Shown piece by piece: positions 34,892 through 45,771 of a DNA stretch of 64,000 nt. The notes below the pieces were generated by a model that saw only the letters and a program-made list of their open reading frames with translations, was not told where the DNA came from and did no database searches. The position numbers and the translations under genes are program-made. Origin of the DNA: Lathyrus oleraceus (lineage: Eukaryota > Streptophyta > Magnoliopsida > Fabales > Fabaceae); NCBI RefSeq assembly GCF_024323335.1, contig NC_066579.1:250225575-250289574 (forward strand), read 5' to 3'. Numbering within the stretch: the stretch's first letter is position 1; the number at the start of each line of letters is the position of its first letter.

Positions 34892-36403
34892 ATGGAGTAT
34901 GGACGAAGGAACACTAAGAAGTACAATTTCAGATGCCCTGATTTGAAAGAGCTAAGGAAGTTGCCATCCATTATATTAGATCCTTTGGAATTCAAGGAAC
35001 GTCATGGGAAGCTTTTATCTGTGTTATCTGTTGATGTGGTTGTAGGACTCTTGAGTGTTTTGGTTAAGTTTTATGATCCTCTCTACCTTTGCGTCACTTT
35101 TCCCGAATATCAACTTATGCCTACGTTAGAGGAATATGCCCATCTCTTAGGAATACCCGTTTCTGACAAGGTACCTTTTAGTGGATTGGAGGAGATTCCC
35201 AAATCTTATATTATAATTGAAGCTCTTCATTTAAAGAAGTATGAGATTGAGACTCATTGGGTGAAGAAAGGAGGAATGTTTGGCTTGACTTCTGAGTTCC
35301 TCATTTGTAAAGCCACTGTCTTTGCTCAAGTCGGTAGCATGGATGCTTTTGAAGCCATCTTTGTGTTGCTCATCTATGGCTTTAGCTTTGTTCCCTAACA
35401 TTGACGATTTTGTTGATGTTAACTCCATTAGAATCTTCTTGATTAGTAATCATGTACCTACTCTATTGGGTGACATGTATTTCTCTTTGCATTTGAGGAA
35501 TTCTAAAGGTGGTGCGTCTATTGTGTGTTGTGTTCCTCTTTTGTACAAATGGTTTATTTCGCACTTGTCTTAGATGCCTGCTTTCTTGGAGAACAAGCAA
35601 TGCCTACGGTGGTCTCAAAGACTCATGTCTCTCACTAATGATGATATTGTTTGGTATGATTCTACATTGGGTATCTCGGACATTATTGACAATTATGGTG
35701 AGTTCTCTAATGTGCCTCTAATTGGTACACAAGGAGGAATCAACTACAACCCTGCTTTGGCTCGTCGCCAACTTGGGTTCCCCTTAAGAGATAAACCTAA
35801 TAACACTCAGTTAGAAGGTTTTTTCTATCAAGAGAGTAAAGATCCCTAATATTTGAAGAAAAGGATGGTACATGCTTGGAAAATATGCATACGAAAGGAA
35901 GATCCGAGCTTGGTCCGTGCAACTGTGTAGCTTTGGAAGCTTACACTATTTGGGTGAAGAGGAGAGCTTTGGAGTTGAAGATGTCGTATGATTGTGAAAG
36001 ACCTATGTCTTTGGTTGTGGCTGGGCCATTAACTCTCCCTAACCAAGACGTAGAGGAGTTGGAAGATGCACTCGCCATGATGAAGCAAGAGAGAGATATG
36101 TGGGAAGAGGGGTTCCATGCTTTGAGCCGAAAGGATGAAAAATTGCAGCTTGAGTCAAAGGACAAGGATGCACTTATTGAACTTCTTGAAGATCGAGTAG
36201 TGAAGAGACAGAGAGAGCCATATGGTCCACCTTCCTCTAGTATGCCTCAGCCTTCCGGTGCTTGGAAGAAGATTGTTGATCAGGTTATCCTTGAGAAGGC
36301 TCAGATGAAGACATCTTTTGAGTCCGAGATTCGACGCATCCGAAGGAAGTACACGCCCGCAGCCAGATTGTCTGACACTGTTGCTAAGGGATCCTTAGGA
36401 TGA
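34892..36403 (+). pseudogene. Broken ORF1 of element B (Ogre ORF1 protein)
   Basis: The ATG at 34892 is the first after the acceptor-like site. Frame 2 reads to ~35390, frame 3 from there to ~35850 with a stop at 35571-35573, then frame 2 again to the stop at 36401-36403. Similarity to ORF1 of element C is clear: FYDPLYLCVTFPEYQLMPTL with LEEYAHLLGIP in the first third, and FSNVPLIGTQGGINYNP at ~35705-35755. The last part (35990-36350) is charged and helical, probably a coiled coil. From memory the N-terminal domain resembles the plant DUF7745 / plant-mobile-domain-like group. Function unknown. Confidence 0.8.
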
Positions 36404-36654
36404 TTAGTTTCCTTTTCTCTTGTATTTATACTGTGGTTTCTGAAATTGTAATAAGTGTAATCCTTCCAAATTGTATTTATAAAAAGAGATTTTATGGTCA
36501 ATCAAATTGTTACTATTATTTAATATTTGCAAATAGAACTTCATAATATCCTAGAAATTAAAAATGAACAAAAATATTGCATTACATGCATCATATGCAT
36601 ATCAGGTTTTTCGCCAGATTGTCTTATCGGTTATTCGTTTGTGCTTCAGCCAAG
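36404..36654 (+). other. Spacer between ORF1 and gag of element B
   Basis: 251 bp, AT-rich, with no gene. The matching spacer in element C is ~375 bp. Confidence 0.6.
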
Positions 36655-39600
36655 ATGACTCACTGATACAACACTCGCGCTAATCAACCCAACATCACGG
36701 AACATTTGGAATAAGAGAATAGAGAGCTGAAGGATGAGATTGCACGGTTGACTGCTATGATGGAGTCTGTTCTTGCTGCACATATTCAGTCTTCACCAAC
36801 TCCTGTAACTCCTCCCTAGAGGACTGTTATTTCTGAGGTTGCTACCTCAACTGTTCTCGTCGCTGCTAGCCAATGTGGTCCAACCATGCCTGCTAGATTC
36901 CCTTAGGGAATGCCAACCAACTTTATGCCTAAAGGTTTTGCACCCACCTTTGTCTCTATACCGACATCTAGCCCAGTCATGTATGTTCCGCCACCATTTG
37001 TTCATACTTTGCCTCGTATTGAGGACACCATCTACCATTCTGAGCCATCTAAGGGCCCAAATGTATATGAGAAGATGGACGAAATGAAGGATCAGTTCCT
37101 TGAGTTGCGAAAGGAGTTGAAGACGTTGGGAGGAAATGACATGTTTGGTAAGAGTGTTGCTGAGCTCTGCCTAGTACCAAATGTGAAGATCCTGATGAAG
37201 TTCAAAGTCCCTGACTTTGAAAAGTATAAGGAAAATACTTGTCCACTAAGCCACCTTGTTATGTACACCAGAAATATGTCAACTCAAACTGATAATGATC
37301 AGTTATTGATTCACTACTTTCAAGACAATTTGACTGGTGCTGCGCTAAGATGGTATATGGGGTTGGACAGTGCAAGTGTCCGTACTTTCAATGATTTGGG
37401 TGAAGCTTTTGTTAAGCATTAGAAATACAATGTTGATATGGCGCATGATAGAGACCAACTGAGGTCTATGTCTCAGAAGGATAAGGAGACATTTAAAGAG
37501 TATGCTCAGAGGTGGAGGGAACTTGCTTCCCAGATTAATCCTCCATTGGAAGAGAAAGAGATGACAAAGATTTTCCTGAAGACGATGAGTTCGTTTTACT
37601 ACAACCGTATGATTGCTAGTGCCCCTAGTGACTTTACCAAAATGGTAAATATGGGGATGAGGTTATAAGAGGGAGTCCATGAAGAACGTCTATCTAAGGA
37701 AGAAGCATCATCTAGTAAGAAGTATGGGAGTGGTTTCTCCATGAAAAAGGAGGGAGAAACTAATTCAATGTCTGTGGGGAGGCAGGGGAGGCCTCATGTC
37801 AGAAGGAGTTCTCAACCACATCAGCATCAACATCAAGTTTCTTCAGTGATTCTTGTATTTTCCAACAATTCCAACAATCAATTTGTTCCGGTTCAACAAC
37901 AACAACCGCAACAAAGAACCAACTACAACAACAACAAAGTTTTGAGAGGAAGAAGGTATCTTTTGATCCCATTCCTATGTCCTACGTAGAATTATATTCT
38001 TCTTTGGTTCTCAAGAACCTACTTCAACCCAAAAATCCACCTCAAATTCTCGAGTCACTTCCATGGTGGTTCAAACCTGAACTCCGTTGTACCTTTCACC
38101 AGGGAGCCCCTGACCATGACATTGAGACTTGCTACTCGTTGAAGTATGAAGTATAAAAGCTTGTGAAGAGTGGGATGGTGTCCTTCGAGGACCGTGCGCC
38201 TAATATGAAAGCTAATTTGTTGCCTGCTCATGGTAATGTTACTATCAACATGGTGGACGGCTGCCCAGGGAATTTCCGAGTTTTTGATGTACGACGTATT
38301 CGTAGGTCATTGGTGAAAATGCATAGAACCTTGTGTCTAATCAGTGATTGTGAGCACGACCATGATGGTTGTGCAACTTGTAGTGTGAACCCCCGAGGAT
38401 GTATTATTGTCAAGAGGGATATTCAGAGGTTAATGGATGAAGGGCTTATCCAAATTTGTCAGTCGAGGGAGATAGATGATGTGAATGTGATTGTTCATGT
38501 GTTTAAGACCCATGAGTGGGTAGTAATCTAATTTGATAGTATTAATAGAGAGAGTGTTAATAAATCAGTATCGCCGTTGGTAATACGGTTAGCGGGCCCT
38601 GTCCCATATGCATCCGATAAAATTGTGCCTTATCAATATAATGCCACCATGGTGGAGAATGGTCGAGAGATTCCTTTACCAATAGTAGATTCTATGGTGA
38701 ATATAACTGATATTCCAAAGGTGACCCGTAGTGGTCGTGTCTTCGATTCGGTCTTTCCAAAGGAGATAGAGGATGTTTCAATCAGTAAAAAGGTGGATAT
38801 GCCAATGGTGAATCCAGTTAGTACTCCAGTATGTCAGTTTGGTGAATTCAGCAAGCTAAAGATTAATGTTGATGATGAAGTTTTGAGGTTAATAAAGAGG
38901 AGTGAGTTTAATATGGTGGAGCAGCTACTTCAAACCCCGTCAAAGATCTCAGTGTTGTCCTTATTGATGAATTCTGAGGCACATAGAGAGGTGTTCCAGA
39001 AAGTGCTAGAGAAAGCCTATGTTGAGCACGATGTAATTGTGGATCAGTTTGACCACATTGTTGCTAACATTACTTCCTGCAATAATTTTGTGATGAAGAG
39101 CTTCCTGAGGAAGGTAGAAATCACAACCTAGCACTCCATATTTCGATGAATTGCAAGGAGGACGCTCTGTCCAATGTGTTGGTGGACACTGGGTTATCTC
39201 TGAATATGCTCACAAAATCAACATTGTCCAGCTTTCTTATCAAGGTGCTCCCATGAGGTACAGTGGCGTGATTGTCAAGGCGTTTGATGGTTCTCGTAAA
39301 ACCTTCATTGGTGAAATGGACCTTCCAGTCAAGATAGGTCCGAGTGATTTTCAGATTACTTTTCAAGTGATGGATATTCACACGGCCTATAGCTATTTCT
39401 TGGGAAGGCCATGGATTCATGAAGCAGGAGCTGTGACATCTACTTTACACCAGAAGCTTAAATTTGTGAAAAACGGCAAGCTTGTCATTGTTGGTGGAGA
39501 GAAGGTGCTTTTAGTGAGCCATCTGTCATCCTTTTATTATGTTGAAGTTGAGGAGGAGGTTGGAACTCCGTTCCAAGCCTTGTCTATTTTCAAAGTGAAG

Positions 39601-39928
39601 AAAATTGGGGCACCCATGTCTTCTTTAAAGGATGCTCAGAAAGCTATTGAGACTGGAAACACTGATCAGTGGGGCCGTATGATAGAAATTGCTGAAAACA
39701 AGAATATGGCCAAATTGGGTTTCAACTAGGGTTGTTCAATGTCAAAGCTGAAGATGTTCAACCGAGTTTCTGCAGTGGAGGGTTCATTCATGGTAATGAT
39801 CAACACTCAGCTGCTGTAATCGAGGATGGTGACAATAAAGACGAAGCTTGCGCTAACTTTGTGACGCATGGCCAAACTTGCAACAATTGGGTTATTGTTG
39901 ATATTCCTATTGTTGTTCACCGTTATAA
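36655..39928 (+). pseudogene. gag-pro: Broken gag-protease of element B
   Basis: The likely start is the ATG at 36655 followed by an HRYNTRANQP-like motif now holding a stop. Gag core: KFKVPDFEKYKENTCPLSH (~37200), FQDNLTGAALRWYM, WRELASQINPPL. Then come a Q/N-rich stretch, the zinc motif CX2HX5HX4C (38088-38132) and the LLQTPSKISVLSLLMNSEAH segment (~38930). The protease follows, with LVDTGLSLN at ~39179-39205, where the usual DTGS serine is leucine, and FLGRPWIHEAGAVTSTLHQK (~39400). Stops in frame 1 lie near 36898, 37422 and 37666; frame changes near 37960, 39130, 39220 and 39729. It ends at a probable splice donor. Confidence 0.88.
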
Positions 39929-40179
39929 GTAATTTGTTTTTCATTTTAACAAAAATCCTTCTCCTATGCCTAAGGGAGAAGTGAACATTGTTAGGCATTT
40001 CAATTATCATCAATGAAATACAATTTTATTCATCCACATATATGATGTTTTATTTTTTACTTTTTGCTTTTCTGAAAATGGTAATCTAAAAAAAACATAA
40101 ATAAAAAATAATTGTCCATCTGCATAATATTTGGTCACAATTCACTTCTCTAAAATCGAAATATCAAATTATTATGCAG
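39929..40179 (+). other. Ogre pro-RT intron (element B), 251 bp
   Basis: Donor TATAA|GTAATTTG and acceptor ATTATGCAG|GTTGG. Removing it joins the pro reading frame to the reverse transcriptase frame in phase (the split codon is two bases plus one). The interval is AT-rich with stops in all frames. An intron here is a known feature of Ogre, spliced in part of the transcripts to make Gag-Pol. Element C has the same intron (283 bp). Confidence 0.8.
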
Positions 40180-40887
40180 GTTGGTTCCCAAACCCATTGA
40201 ATACAATGATCTTACTCCTTCTTCAAACTTTGATTTCCCTGTGTTTGAGGCTGAGGAAGAAATTGATGATGAAGAAATATCTAATGAATTATCTCGTTTA
40301 CTTGAGCATGAGGAAAAACCCATTTAGTCGTTTGATGAACAAATTGAACTAGTCAACTTGGGTCCCGAGGATGATGTGGAGGAAGTCAAGATTGGGTTTC
40401 AATTGTATCCAGAGGCTAAGAAGGGGTTGATTGATCTACTTCGAGAATATTCAGATGTGTTTGCTTGGTCCTATCAAGACATGCCTGGTTTGGATTCTAA
40501 GATTGTGGAGCATAGTTTGCCATTGAAGCCAAAATGCCCGTCGGTCAAGCAGAAGTTGAGGAGAACTCATCCTAATATTGCAGTAAAGATCAAAGAGGAA
40601 GTACAAAAACATATTGATGTTGGTTTTCTTGTAACCTCTGAATATCCGTAATGGTTAGCCAATATTGTGCTTGTTCCAAAGAAGGATGGAAAAGTTTGTA
40701 TGTGTGTTGATTACAGAGATTTAAAAAAAGCTAGTATGGAAGATGATTTTCCTCTTCCACACATTGATATGTTGGTAGATAATACAACTAAGTTCAAAGT
40801 CTTTTCATTTATGGATAGATTTTCCGGTTATAATCAAATCAAGATGGCACCTGAAGATATGGAGAAGACCATATTCATTACACATTG
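40180..40887 (+). pseudogene. pol: Reverse transcriptase, N-terminal part, cut by element C
   Basis: One frame from 40181: acidic linker (FEAEEEIDDEEISNELSRLL), YSDVFAWSYQDMPGLD, PVKQKLRR-type segment, VPKKDGKVCMCVDYRDLKKA and FSFMDRFSGYNQIKMAP. The protein breaks just after the conserved MEKTIFIT, before the YVDD catalytic box, at the insertion point of element C. Stops at ~40325 (TAG) and ~40649 (TAA). The rest of pol is expected past the far end of element C. Confidence 0.9.
40883..40887. repeat. Presumed target duplication of element C, visible copy (CATTG)
   Basis: The five bases before the TGTCGC end of element C. The partner copy would lie right of base 64000 and cannot be seen. Confidence 0.5.
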
Positions 40888-41225
40888 TGTCGCAACGCGA
40901 AAGACAACCGGCGGGGAAAATACAGAGCCGCCACCGATGTTATTCATCCTATGACGGAAAGGGAGCGCAGGACTAACCTAAGAAAGGGAAAGGAACGGTC
41001 TTACGACCAGAGATTACAAGGTACGAGAGTCGGTTACGCAAGGGGAAGGTGTTAGCACCCCTCACGTCCACCGTACTCGACGGGATCCACGCTCAAAAGA
41101 TAGCTCAAAGGAAAGGAAAGGGTTGCTAATAAACTGCTCAAAGAAATTGCACAAACTGGAACGATAAACAAGTGAGGGAGAGAAAAAAAATAGAGGAAGT
41201 GGACTCGGCAGGATGTCGCATCCTG

Positions 41226-41361
41226 GGCGTACGTAGTTTTTCAGAAACAAACATCAAAGTAAACGTAGTTCGGGAAAGGGAGACATGCTCACTAAGACAT
41301 CGCGTCTTATGCCTACGTATCTTCTCTATCCAGAGGAGAATCAGAGCACTCGTAGCTCGGC
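41226..41361 (-). promoter_or_regulatory. Two further copies of the LTR hairpin motif in LTR C
   Basis: Copy at 41311-41361, read on the minus strand: GAGCTACGAGTGCTCTGA, inner stem TTCTC/GAGAA, then TACGTAGGC. Copy at ~41226-41271: CGAACTACGTTTACTTTGAT ... CTACGTACGCC, with the inner stem lost. With 42241-42300 this makes three spaced copies in one LTR; A and B have one each. The matching copies in the right LTR lie near 60780-60915. Confidence 0.55.
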
Positions 41362-41429
41362 TAACGCACGCTGAAATAAGACACCAAAAAGGGAGGCTGA
41401 AACGTCAAAAGAAACACCCAAAAGGAAAC

Positions 41430-41705
41430 AGATTGCCAATACATGGACTTACACCCGACTCCTAACACTAACAAACAACAGGAAACAGAATGCCAATACA
41501 TGGACTTATATCCGACTCCCAACAATAACCCACAAAAGGAAACAGAATTCCAATACATGGACTTATATCCGACTCCCAACAATAACCCACAAAAGGAAAC
41601 AGAATGTCAATACATGGACTTACACCCGACTCCTAACAATAACAAACAGGAAACAGAATGCCAATACATGGACTTACATCCGACTCCTAACAATAACAAA
41701 CGCTA
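41430..41705 (-). repeat. 57-bp minisatellite in LTR C
   Basis: CCAATACATGGACTTA recurs at steps of 60, 57, 57 and 54 bp, separated by CCGACTCCYAACAATAAC and (C)AGGAAACAGAAT. Five units, repeated in the right LTR at 60984-61259. All steps are multiples of three, so both strands stay open as repetitive peptides of up to 112 codons; I regard these as by-products. Confidence 0.85.
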
Positions 41706-41799
41706 ACCAGCGAACACCAAAGAAAAAGGTTATCAGAACGAACCCCCAACAAAGTAACCAGATATCCAGGGAATAAGCTCCCGATATGTACAACCAATC

Positions 41800-42035
41800 A
41801 CCACAAATGAACCCCAAAGATGAACCCCAATATGAACCCCGAGTAATAACAATCATCACATATGAACCCCGAGATGAACCCCAAATGAATAACACTCATC
41901 ACAAATGAACCCCGAGATGAACCCCAAATGAATAACAATCGTCACATATGAACCCCAAAATGAACCCCAAGTGAACCCCAAGTAATAACAATCCTCACAA
42001 ATGAACCCCAAAATGAACCCCAAGTGAATAACAGA
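41800..42035 (-). repeat. TGAACCCC-rich tandem array in LTR C
   Basis: About 15 copies of ATGAACCCC(A/G)A-type words, grouped as ATGAACCCCGAGATGAACC followed by CCAAATGAATAACAAT. The copy in the right LTR is at ~61360-61590. Related TGAACCCCRTTCTCC words recur in the 3' untranslated region near 47990-48375. Confidence 0.75.
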
Positions 42036-42240
42036 AGAAACCCCCCCAAGGTATGAACATACCACACACGCCCACGCTGGACAAACAAGTACTCACACCA
42101 AAACAAAGAAGAGGGTGAACACACACAAAACAAAGAAAAGGATAAACAAACAGAGACTCAACAAAAAAAGGTAACAAACACACGAAAACAAAACAGAAAA
42201 AAAGAAAAAGGGTGCCCGGAGAGATTGCTCACAACCTCCT

Positions 42241-42300
42241 GCCTACGTATCTCATCTGGTATGAGAATCAGGGCGACGTAGTTCCCCTTACCAGGGGTAA
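42241..42300 (-). promoter_or_regulatory. Double hairpin motif in LTR C
   Basis: On the minus strand: CCCCT-GGTA-AGGGG, then GAACTACG, then CTCAT-ACCAG-ATGAG, then TACGTAGGC. The second stem replaces the CCTTA/TAAGG of LTR A at the same place. The loop regions CTGGTA and TACCAG are themselves complementary and could form a loop-loop contact. The right LTR copy is at 61795-61854, with one base changed next to the second stem (TCTCAT to TATCAT on the plus side). Confidence 0.6.
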
Positions 42301-45300
42301 AACACTCTCCTAACCAGAGACCGAGGAAACAACAAACTAATAGGCAGACTAAGAATCGAGCCTAATAGTTGTCATGCAAGCAATATCCCTAAATCGAGGT
42401 GTCTAACAAGAACTTAACTCACTCTGGAAGCGAGTCAACTCAAGTCCAAACTCTACATACGTTCAACATCCTCAGAAGTTAATCGTACGAATCCTACAGA
42501 AAAGGATATGAGAAGAGGAAAGCAAATAAACACACCAACACAAGTGAACAAGCATCACACACTATATCCATACAATAGTCTCAAACAATGGGTGGGCTTT
42601 AGTCAAGAGGGGTCATATCAACCTCGACAGACAAGCCAAACTGTAAGGGTAATCAAATAGGCTCTTAACCACTGACATTGAACGTCAGGGTGAGCAGATC
42701 AAAATGGTAATGAGGATGAGACCTCATAGCTCTTAACCCTGGCCAGGGTGAGCTTATGACATAGAAAGTGTGGGGATCCAGAAAGTGGGATCCTTTTCCA
42801 CTTGACAGACTCTGGACAAAGATCTGGGGCACGTGTTCAGAAGCATCAGCACGTAGTGCGAGCATAAAGAACGACACACTGAATAACGGGGGATTGGCTA
42901 CTAATCCCTTTTATCCGTCAATTGCCTCTTCTCTTGGAGGTCTTATCAAATAACACATGCCTCTCCTTGTAGGTCTTTGGGCACAATTTTAAACAAACAC
43001 AAACAGAGCCTCTGAAGGAGGACTTGCCAGCAAAATGCCTGCCAAAAAGGTGACAGGACTTCAGACTACATGAAGTAAGAAGCTAACTACCTGAGTGGTG
43101 TGTCAACCACAATCCAATGCTCAAGCAAGAGCTAAAGCAAGTAAGCAACTAAGGTACCTGTACAAAGACTAAACAGTCAGTACTTCAGTCATAAAACCAG
43201 AAGACAAGCAGTGGAACCCTCTAACAGTTACACAATTTAATGCATAAGTTCCTTGGCACTTAAAGGAGCTCATGATCTCACCACACCACTTAAAACCCTA
43301 CAAAACAAACATAGGTCAGAACTCAATGCATCTCACAAGATGAGAACAAACCCAATCATCAATGATGAGTATCCAAACCTGAAACAAGCAACAAAGTTAG
43401 TTTATGTACATCCAATCAACACAGCAAAGCATAAACAAACAATGGCATAAAATGAATTGAATCAAGATCACTCCAAGTCAGAAGTAGGGTCCTTCTCATT
43501 ACCACCCAATAATCCATACTCCAATGATCCAAACTCAACCATAAACCCCTTGAAAATTCAAGTAAAACAAGCTTGCACTCAAAACTTGCTCACACCTCCT
43601 CAAATACTTCTCAAAGCCTCCAAATGATGTGAGAACCCCAAATAAACCCCAACCAATGATCACAAGCTTCAAACAGCACCATATGAACCCCTAAACATCA
43701 ATCACCAAGGCCAAAGACCCACCATACCCCAAATACCATTCCATTGCTTCAAAAGCTCCAAAATAGGCCTAAATCACCTTAACAAGTCACCACAAGCCTC
43801 AAACCAATCCAAAGTTCAAAAACCAGTAGGATCATGCTTCTAAAATCATCTCTAATGAGTCACAAATCCAATTTATAAACCCACCAAGTCATCTCATACC
43901 AATAAGAACCTCCACTCCATCAATTCCTTACAAGTCACCTTGAAAATTCACTTGTGTTCCCATCCTTCAAATGAGCACCAAATGAAGTATGTCTTGAATG
44001 AATGCACCAATCCAAAGACTCAAGACTCACAAATCAGGGATCAAACCAATGCAAAAGAGTTAAAGGCTTACACCACAAAGGAGACTCCAAACCAAATCAA
44101 AGAAATGGACTAAAAGCAAACCCCAAAATTGGGTCAAAACCCTAGTACAAAGACAAAACTCAAAACCTAAACAAATGACCTAACCAGGACCCATCCTTTT
44201 GCATATTACACCTTCAAACACTCCCCAAAATGTCCTCAAAAGGACCAGCATCAAATCAATGATCAAGTGCCTCAACTGGCCTATGTAATGCAATGACCAA
44301 AAATATGCACAAAATGAACTTCCAACTTATAAAATTCATATCAAATCAGAAATGAATGCAATGACTTTGGGATTTTTTGTATGAGTTCCTTATGCCATGA
44401 ATGCTCAATATGCAAAAGATCAAATCCAGAATGATGCCAATGCTATGTGAACAAAAATGAACCAATTCAATGTCAAAAATGTGACACAAATTGTCACATT
44501 TTTCTCCATGTGTCAAAAATGATGATAACATGTGGGGAAAAATCCAAACCAGTGACCAAAAATTCATGTCATGTATGAATGTCATGTATGCAAAAAATTG
44601 AATCAAAAAGCTCAAAATTGAGGATTTCACAATGCATTGAATGCACTAAGTCAATTTGGCACAACATTGCTTCAAAAATTCCCATATAAAAATCAAGACA
44701 TCAACAATTCTTGAAATTAACACCATAAAAAAGTAGGCATCAATACAAAACTATGAAAAAAAATTAGGACTCAATTGGACAATTTTTGGATATTTTATGA
44801 TTTAAACAAAATGACCAAAATTAATTGAAATATCAAATGGAAATGTAGGGCAATGAAATATTTGAATAAATCCAGAAAATTCACCAGCCATCAGATCTGG
44901 CGCGCGCTTGGATCAATGGTCCACATTTGAACAGATGAAACACAGCGTTTCATTTATTGACTCAGCACACACAGTCAGCGTTCCAAGCACACGTGGCTCT
45001 GGTCAAACCGTTCTCCTCCAATCACATTGCCACGCACTGAAGACATGGCGTACACCTCAGCCAAACCCTAAACACACACAGACGCCGGAGCTACAGCTCC
45101 GGTCGTCTTCTCCGATGAATACACGGTGGCTCCCATGGCGGCGCCACCATGAAATTTTCCAGAATTTCCCCAGGCTTATACCATTCTACTCGTCTTTCAA
45201 TGCTGATTCCAAATATCAACTTCGTTTCTCCTAAATCTACCTAGGTTTTGCAAATCGAAGGCAATAAGTTTTGAGATCCAAACTTTCAGTCAACACCACG

Positions 45301-45411
45301 TCCTTAATTCTCACTCAAACTCAAATCTAATCATATATTCGTGACCTACTCAACAAGATCTACCATTCCATGACCTAAAAACCGCAAAAGGAGAGAGTGA
45401 AATTTGAGTCA
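42301..45411 (-). other. Long gene-free part of LTR C
   Basis: About 3 kb of AT-rich LTR sequence with no supported ORF. Near 42775-42800 is a short inverted GGATCC-containing stretch. The segment 43490-44290 is rich in CAAAACCAAATC-like words. The counterpart 61855-64000 is in the right LTR, cut by the window end. It would be transcribed if the TATA box at 45764 is used. Confidence 0.6.
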
Positions 45412-45412
45412 C
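45411..45412 (-). other. Candidate 5' splice donor in LTR C
   Basis: Minus strand CATTTCCAG|GTGACTCAAA, ~320 bp after the expected transcription start. Its position matches 8419, 21793 and 30961 in the other LTRs. In this 3' LTR copy it has no function; the operative copy would be in the 5' LTR beyond base 64000. Confidence 0.35.
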
Positions 45413-45763
45413 CTGGAAATGGAGATCTCTGAAAATGCGTCCTCACGAGCTCAGCTGCTCCAGATCCACTCCTATGAACCTCCTTTGAAGCTTTGTGCAA
45501 AAAGAAACGGTTGAAACCTCTTGAACATGCCTCAATTTCCAAATTCCATTGCCATGATAATGCACTTGGACTGCTCGAATTCTTGAAAAATTGCACCAGA
45601 TGATGGATGATTCTCGCTCAGTGAAGCATGAGGATCAAGAATATGCAATGATCTTTGAGGTTTGTGTGCAGAAAATGAAGAATCAAAGAGAGAGAAATTT
45701 GAGAGAGTTTCTTCAATTTTGATCTGAAAATGGTTGTTATGGCAGTTATGATTAGGGTTTGGC

Positions 45764-45771
45764 TATTTATA
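45764..45771 (-). promoter_or_regulatory. TATA box of LTR C
   Basis: Minus strand GGAATATAAATAGCC, 1.2 kb from the LTR start, followed by AAACCCTAATC (a telobox-like plant promoter word) and a CT-rich stretch (CTCTCTCAAATTTCTCTCTC). A well-formed core promoter by eye. Confidence 0.7.

Larger units (their letters stand above)
29191..40887 (+). mobile_element. Element B: Ogre retrotransposon, 5' part, split by element C
   Basis: In order: LTR B, PBS, leader, ORF1 (broken), gag-pro (broken), intron and the start of reverse transcriptase. It stops inside the reverse transcriptase at 40887, where element C inserted; the remainder should resume to the right of the window. The gene order and the intron are diagnostic of Ogre. 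Several frameshifts and stops show that it is old and inactive. Confidence 0.92.

Noticed and set aside
40915..42183. Several 60-112-codon ORFs on both strands of LTR C with repetitive peptides
   Set aside because: Direct consequence of the 57-bp and TGAACCCC arrays; the same ORFs recur in the other LTR and no protein-like composition is seen.
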